Assembly (NCBI GenBank): GCA_004357005.1
Contig: SMWH01000071.1
Location: forward strand, 1 to 9,469
Direction: 5' to 3'
DNA from: Gammaproteobacteria bacterium
Lineage (GTDB): Bacteria > Pseudomonadota > Gammaproteobacteria > SMWH01
Length of the DNA: 9,469 nt
Shown: positions 6,315 to 9,469 of the stretch, piece by piece
How the letters are laid out: each line of letters opens with the position of its first letter
How positions within the stretch are numbered: position 1 is the first letter of the stretch
Position numbers and translations under genes: made by a program
Notes under the pieces: model-generated
Databases searched by the model: none
Seen by the model: the letters and a program-made list of their open reading frames with translations, nothing else
What the model was told of the DNA's origin: nothing

Positions 6315-7091
6315 ATGCGGATCATTACGCTTAACGTTAATGGGATTCGTGCTGCGGCGCGAAAAGGGCTGTTTCGCTGGCTCGTCGCCCAGCGTGCCGA
6401 TGTTGTGTGTCTGCAGGAAACCCGCGCGCAAGAACATCAGATCGACGGCCCGCCATTCCATCCGCCCAGTTTCAGTTGTTTTTACGAACCGGCTCAGCGA
6501 CCCGGTTATAGCGGTGTCGCACTTTTCTCCCGGCGGGAGCCGGACCGGCTCATCCGGGGCTTCGGGTGGGACGAATCCGATCGCGAAGGGCGCTATCTGC
6601 AAGCAGACTTCGGAAAGCTCAGCGTCGTGTCGTTGTACATGCCGTCCGGGTCATCGGGCGAGATGCGACAGGCTGCCAAGTTCAGGTTTCTGGACAGGTT
6701 CATGTCTCACCTGAGGGCATTGCGGCGCCAGGACCGCGAGTTCGTGATTTGCGGTGACTGGAACATCGCCCACAAAGCCATTGATCTGAAGAACTGGCAG
6801 GCCAACCAGAATCATTCGGGATTCCTCCCGGAGGAACGGGCGTGGCTCGACCAGTTGTTCGACCGGGTGGGCTTCGTGGATGCCTTCCGCGTGGTCAACC
6901 AGGAGCCGGACCAGTACACCTGGTGGTCCAACCGGGGACGGGCCTGGGAAAAGAATGTAGGGTGGCGCATCGATTACCAGATCGTTAGCCCCAGTTTGAA
7001 GGAAATGGTGAACAAGGCAACCATATTCAGGCGCAAGCGGTTCTCGGATCATGCGCCGCTGATCATTGACTATGACGTGGAACTGACATGA
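6315..7091 (+). CDS. xthA: Exodeoxyribonuclease III family AP endonuclease
   Basis: This 258-residue protein of the EEP/exonuclease III family cleaves DNA 5' of abasic sites and removes 3' blocking groups and 3' nucleotides. Active-site motifs are complete: Asn7 in TLNVNGIRAA, Glu35 in LQET, Tyr108 in SLYMPSG, Asp148/Asn150 in CGDWNIAH, the GWRIDYQIVS Asp220, and Asp245/His246 in FSDHAPL. Sequence and position next to pyrE recall Pseudomonas Crc (MRIISVNVNG..., GFL.PERAWLD, GWR.DYQ, HAPLI.DYD), which has lost these catalytic residues; here they are intact, so a nuclease is favoured over an RNA-binding regulator. The start is placed at ATG 6315 because homologues begin MRIITLNVNGIR; an in-frame ATG at 6294 would add MIRHCRT. 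Neither has a clear Shine-Dalgarno. The stop overlaps the next start (ATGA), implying translational coupling to the AmpG gene. Confidence 0.93.
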   Translation: MRIITLNVNGIRAAARKGLFRWLVAQRADVVCLQETRAQEHQIDGPPFHPPSFSCFYEPAQRPGYSGVALFSRREPDRLIRGFGWDESDREGRYLQADFGKLSVVSLYMPSGSSGEMRQAAKFRFLDRFMSHLRALRRQDREFVICGDWNIAHKAIDLKNWQANQNHSGFLPEERAWLDQLFDRVGFVDAFRVVNQEPDQYTWWSNRGRAWEKNVGWRIDYQIVSPSLKEMVNKATIFRRKRFSDHAPLIIDYDVELT

Positions 7092-8377
7092 GTCCGGAGA
7101 AACTCACCTGGCGCGACATCCTGAGCAACCGGCGGCTGGCCGTCGTGGCGCTGCTCGGGTTCGCATCGGGGCTCCCGCTTGCCCTGACTACCGGGACGCT
7201 TCAGGCCTGGGCCACCGTTGCCGGCGTGGATATCGTGAGCATCGGTTTTCTCACCCTGGTGGGTCAGGCTTATGTGTTCAAGTTCCTGTGGGCGCCGCTC
7301 CTTGATCGTTATGTGCCGCCATTTCTCGGTCGCCGACGGGGCTGGATGCTGATCGCCCAGGTCGCTCTGATCTTTGGCATCGCTGCCATGGGCCTGCTGG
7401 ATCCGGGTGAGAAGCTGATGCCAATAGCGCTGGTGGCGGTGATGGTGGCGTTTTTTTCGGCGACCCAGGACATCGCCGTCGACGCTTACCGTACCGATGT
7501 GCTGAAACCGGCGGAGCGTGGCCTCGGCGCCGCCCTGGGAGTCGGCGGGTACCGGCTGGCCATGATCGTTTCCGGCGCCATGGCGTTGGCGATTGCACAA
7601 CGCGCTGGGTGGCAAACCACGTATTTCCTCATGGCCGCGCTGATGCTGATCGGCGTCTTCACGACTTTCGTGGCTCCTGACCCTGTGGAGCAGAAACCGC
7701 CAGCCAGTTTGTTGAAGGCGGTTGTAGAACCCTTTTTCGAATTCCTGACGCGTAACGGAATCCGCGTAGGCATAGCCTTTCTGATTCTCATTGTTCTTTA
7801 CAAATTGGGGGACGCTTTTGCGCTGAGTCTGACGACTCCGTTTCTCCTGCGAGGGATGGACTTCACGCTCACCGATGTGGCGGTCGTCAACAAGATGATG
7901 GGCCTTGTGGCCACTATTGTTGGCGTCTTTGCCGGTGGCGTGGTGATTGCGCGGGTTGGATTGTTCTGGTCGTTGTTCTGGTTCGGGGTGCTCCAGGCGG
8001 TGACCAACCTCGGTTTCATGATCATGTCCACCATGGACAAGAGTTACTGGATCCTCGTCACCGTGATCGGATTGGAGAACCTCGCGGGAGGAATGGGAAC
8101 GGCCGCGTTCGTGGCCTTTCTCATGGCGCTTTGTGATCATCGTTATACCGCCACGCAATTCGCGCTGTTATCGGCGCTGGCAGTCATCGGTCGCGTTTAT
8201 GTGGGGCCGGCGGCGGGGGTCATGGTGGACTCCATGGGCTGGACGCCTTTTTATCTGTTTACCTTCATCGTCGCCTGGCCCGGTGTGATCATGCTGTGGT
8301 TCATGCGGCGCTGGATATTGCCCCTGGACGACAACATGGATGATAGCCGGGCAGGCGCGGAGGCAAATGGCGCCTGA
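7088..8377 (+). CDS. ampG: AmpG-type muropeptide permease (MFS)
   Basis: This 429-residue inner-membrane protein has about 12 predicted helices. AmpG imports GlcNAc-anhydro-MurNAc peptides from the periplasm for peptidoglycan recycling and, in species with AmpR/AmpC, feeds beta-lactamase induction. AmpG-like signatures: GFASGLPLALTTGTLQAW (24-41), LLDRYVPPFLGRRRGWML (71-88), SATQDIAVDAYRTDVL (124-139) including Asp128 equivalent to a functionally important Asp of E. coli AmpG, and TATQFALLSALAVIGRVYVGP (354-374). It is shorter than E. coli AmpG (491 residues), lacking its extra C-terminal helices, and ends in a short acidic tail. The ATG overlaps the exonuclease stop by four bases, so the two are probably translated from one message. 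No ampC/ampR or ampD is visible nearby. A related MFS importer with a different substrate is possible but less likely. Confidence 0.85.
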   Translation: MSPEKLTWRDILSNRRLAVVALLGFASGLPLALTTGTLQAWATVAGVDIVSIGFLTLVGQAYVFKFLWAPLLDRYVPPFLGRRRGWMLIAQVALIFGIAAMGLLDPGEKLMPIALVAVMVAFFSATQDIAVDAYRTDVLKPAERGLGAALGVGGYRLAMIVSGAMALAIAQRAGWQTTYFLMAALMLIGVFTTFVAPDPVEQKPPASLLKAVVEPFFEFLTRNGIRVGIAFLILIVLYKLGDAFALSLTTPFLLRGMDFTLTDVAVVNKMMGLVATIVGVFAGGVVIARVGLFWSLFWFGVLQAVTNLGFMIMSTMDKSYWILVTVIGLENLAGGMGTAAFVAFLMALCDHRYTATQFALLSALAVIGRVYVGPAAGVMVDSMGWTPFYLFTFIVAWPGVIMLWFMRRWILPLDDNMDDSRAGAEANGA

Positions 8378-8416
8378 GGGGTGCTGTCCCCTGTTAGAAA
8401 TAAGGGAACTGTCCCC
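8378..8416. repeat. GTCCCC spacer repeat between convergent genes
   Basis: The 8-mer CTGTCCCC occurs twice (8384-8391 and 8409-8416), each forming a small imperfect palindrome with upstream G runs (GGGGTGCTGTCCCC, GGGAACTGTCCCC). The AAATAAGGGAACTGTCCCC phrasing resembles GGGGACAGT-type extragenic repeats that I recall from many gammaproteobacterial genomes, sometimes near IS200-like transposases. No transposase is present here. It starts directly after the AmpG stop and may help end transcription. Confidence 0.45.
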
Positions 8417-8427
8417 GCGTTACCGAG

Positions 8428-8706
8428 TTATTTGTCGAGAATACGGGTCCAGCTGGCGCGTTGGTCACCGGACTCCAGGTCAACACCGTAATCGATGCGG
8501 TCGATATCCATGGAGCCCGACCAGTCTTCGGGGGCGGCAACTGTTTGAACGACGATCTCGTCCCAGGATTCCTGGTCGAGTTCTTCGACGGTGCCGTCGA
8601 AATACTGGATCTCCACCGTGGAGTCGTCAGGGTCGTGCGCCACGACCTCGAAGGATTCTCCCGCGACGTTCTGGTACCAGCTTCCGATGACAGGCGATAG
8701 CAGCAT
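8428..8706 (-). CDS. Small acidic hypothetical protein (possibly DUF6763)
   Basis: The product is about 92 residues (98 if ATG 8724 is used), strongly acidic and without signal peptide or membrane helix. It begins MLLSPVIGSWYQN, then a beta-rich stretch (GESFEVVAHDPDDSTVEIQY, FDGTVEELDQESWDE), then an acidic tail with EDWSGSMDIDRIDYG. The pattern reminds me of a small gammaproteobacterial family of unknown function (possibly DUF6763); I cannot confirm that from sequence alone. The start at 8706 is preferred because AGGGGGA lies about five bases before it, whereas ATG 8724 has only a purine run directly abutting it. A likely promoter lies upstream at 8751-8778. The gene converges on ampG across the GTCCCC spacer. 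The repeated Trp/Tyr/Asp pattern suggests a compact SH3-like beta fold, which is speculation. Confidence 0.75.
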   Translation of the reverse strand: MLLSPVIGSWYQNVAGESFEVVAHDPDDSTVEIQYFDGTVEELDQESWDEIVVQTVAAPEDWSGSMDIDRIDYGVDLESGDQRASWTRILDK

Positions 8707-8710
8707 CAAG

Positions 8711-8716
8711 TCCCCC
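8711..8716 (-). promoter_or_regulatory. Shine-Dalgarno for the small acidic gene
   Basis: On the minus strand GGGGGA precedes the ATG at 8706 by four bases (CAGGGGGACTTG-ATG). This favours the shorter start over ATG 8724. Confidence 0.5.
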
Positions 8717-8750
8717 TGGCTCATCCCTGTGCCGTTTCGTCCTAAGGACT

Positions 8751-8778
8751 TTTATACACCTCTGCGCCCACCGCGCAA
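8751..8778 (-). promoter_or_regulatory. Candidate sigma70 promoter for the small acidic gene
   Basis: On the minus strand TTGCGC (8778-8773) and TATAAA (8756-8751) are separated by 16 bp. The -10 matches five of six positions, the -35 only three. Transcription would begin around 8744, giving a leader of roughly 40 bases. Confidence 0.4.
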
Positions 8779-8857
8779 GCGCGCGCGCACCCGCTCTTAA
8801 CGGGGACTCAAGAAACGGCGTCTAACAAGTTGATTGCGTTGTGGCTTTTGCACTGCG

Positions 8858-9469
8858 TCAGAAAAGTGCGTTAACCGTGACAAGCATTACAATCAGAAAC
8901 AGCACCGTCATGATGCCTCCGACGCGCAGAAAATCACTCACCCTGTAATTACCGGGTCCCATGATCAGGGCGCTGACTTGATGCGTGGGGATGAGGAAAG
9001 CGTTGGACGTGGACAGGGCGACGATCAACGCAAACAGCGCCGGACTTGCTCCCACAGCGATGGCAAGGTTGATCGCCAGAGGCACCAGCAGCACCGTTGC
9101 ACCCACGTTGGACATCACCAGGGAGAAGAAGGTGGTCAACACGGCCAGTGCTACCTGGAGAACCCACACGGGAACGTCGCCCATGGCATCCAGTGACTCC
9201 TGCGCGATCCACGCGGCCGTGCCGGTAATTTCCATCGCGTAACCGAGGGGCATGAGGCTGGCCAGAAGAAATACGGTTTTCCAGCTCACCGCCTGATACG
9301 CCTCATCCATGCTCAGCACGCCCAGCAAAAGCATCCCCACGGCGCCGACGAGCAATGCTACTGACAGGGGGAACTTGCTGAAAATAATGAGCCCCAGGGC
9401 TATGCCGAAGCAGATCAGCGCGTGAACGATCTTGTGGGGACGCGCTTCCTCCTGTGGAATGTCCGTGAC
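8858..9469 (-). CDS. SLC13/DASS-type anion or Na+-coupled permease, C-terminal part
   Basis: The gene runs off the right edge; the last 203 residues are visible, reading from VTDIPQEEARPHKIVHA at the edge to ...VMLVTVNALF. The frame is open to the window end. It contains about five to six hydrophobic helices. Typical SLC13-like features: SMDEAYQAVSWKTVFLLASLMPLGYAME, a Ser-Asn-x-x-x-Thr transport loop in MSNVGATVLLVPLA, a second hairpin region LSTSNAFLIPTHQVSALIMGPGNYR, and the C-terminal SDFLRVGG. This family carries di- and tricarboxylates, sulfate or other anions with sodium. The polar stretch at the window edge before KIVHA could be the end of an RCK/TrkA-C-type cytosolic insert as in some bacterial members, but too little is present to say. 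Substrate cannot be assigned. About 130 bp separate its stop from the small acidic gene downstream. Confidence 0.85.
   Translation of the reverse strand, partial: VTDIPQEEARPHKIVHALICFGIALGLIIFSKFPLSVALLVGAVGMLLLGVLSMDEAYQAVSWKTVFLLASLMPLGYAMEITGTAAWIAQESLDAMGDVPVWVLQVALAVLTTFFSLVMSNVGATVLLVPLAINLAIAVGASPALFALIVALSTSNAFLIPTHQVSALIMGPGNYRVSDFLRVGGIMTVLFLIVMLVTVNALF

Noticed and set aside
6331..6340. Perfect 10-bp palindrome TTAACGTTAA
   Set aside because: It falls inside the conserved TLNVNG coding segment of the exonuclease and is explained by codon choice; only weak reason to call an operator.
6315..7091. Naming the exonuclease gene crc on synteny
   Set aside because: Catalytic residues lost in Crc are all present here, so the nuclease name is safer.
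7070..8158. A 362-codon minus-strand frame opposite ampG
   Set aside because: It is very His/Gln/Arg rich, with low-complexity composition typical of the complement of hydrophobic coding sequence. It overlaps the motif-bearing AmpG frame.
8773..8790. Alternating CG tract that could form Z-DNA or a terminator hairpin for the SLC13-type gene
   Set aside because: The 5-bp CGCGC-GCTT-GCGCG hairpin has no following T tract and overlaps a candidate promoter -35; GC-rich alternation is expected by chance at this composition.

Overview
The window is a high-GC, gene-dense chromosomal segment from a gammaproteobacterium. I see no prophage, transposase, integron, CRISPR array, tRNA or rRNA. The order radC / coaBC-dut-algC / pyrE / exonuclease III family gene mixes two arrangements known from the class: the enterobacterial radC-coaBC-dut-...-pyrE cluster and the Pseudomonas dut-algC-...-pyrE-crc cluster. 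There is no slmA-like gene between dut and pyrE as in E. coli, and no argB after algC as in Pseudomonas. A non-enteric lineage (Pseudomonas-like, Chromatiales-like or Xanthomonas-like) fits best. I cannot name a genus.

Layout. Positions 1-428 hold the 5' part of radC on the minus strand. Divergent from it on the plus strand run coaBC (604-1845), dut (1950-2408) and an extended algC (2405-4759), probably one transcription unit covering coenzyme A synthesis, dUTP clearance and sugar-phosphate interconversion. Positions 4760-4943 contain a cluster of small REP-type hairpin repeats between converging genes. On the minus strand follow a secreted DUF4124 coiled-coil protein (4944-5594) and, upstream of it, pyrE (5644-6285). 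Divergent from pyrE across about 29 bp is an exonuclease III family gene (6315-7091). It overlaps by four bases an AmpG-type muropeptide permease (7088-8377). After a short GTCCCC-repeat spacer come two minus-strand genes: a small acidic hypothetical protein (8428-8706 or 8724) and the C-terminal part of an SLC13-type permease running off the right edge (8858-9469).

How the genes relate. Most are housekeeping: dut and pyrE serve pyrimidine nucleotide supply, coaBC makes 4'-phosphopantetheine, exonuclease III repairs abasic DNA, and AmpG recycles peptidoglycan. AlgC makes mannose-1-P or glucose-1-P for exopolysaccharide and LPS.

I did not find a convincing undescribed multi-gene system. The points most worth a second look are the membrane-anchored, periplasmic-domain extension of AlgC with a possible internal start for a soluble form, the REP doublet whose stems covary, the symmetric -10-like palindrome between pyrE and the exonuclease gene where neither gene has a clear ribosome binding site, and the fact that the Crc-position homologue keeps a complete nuclease active site.
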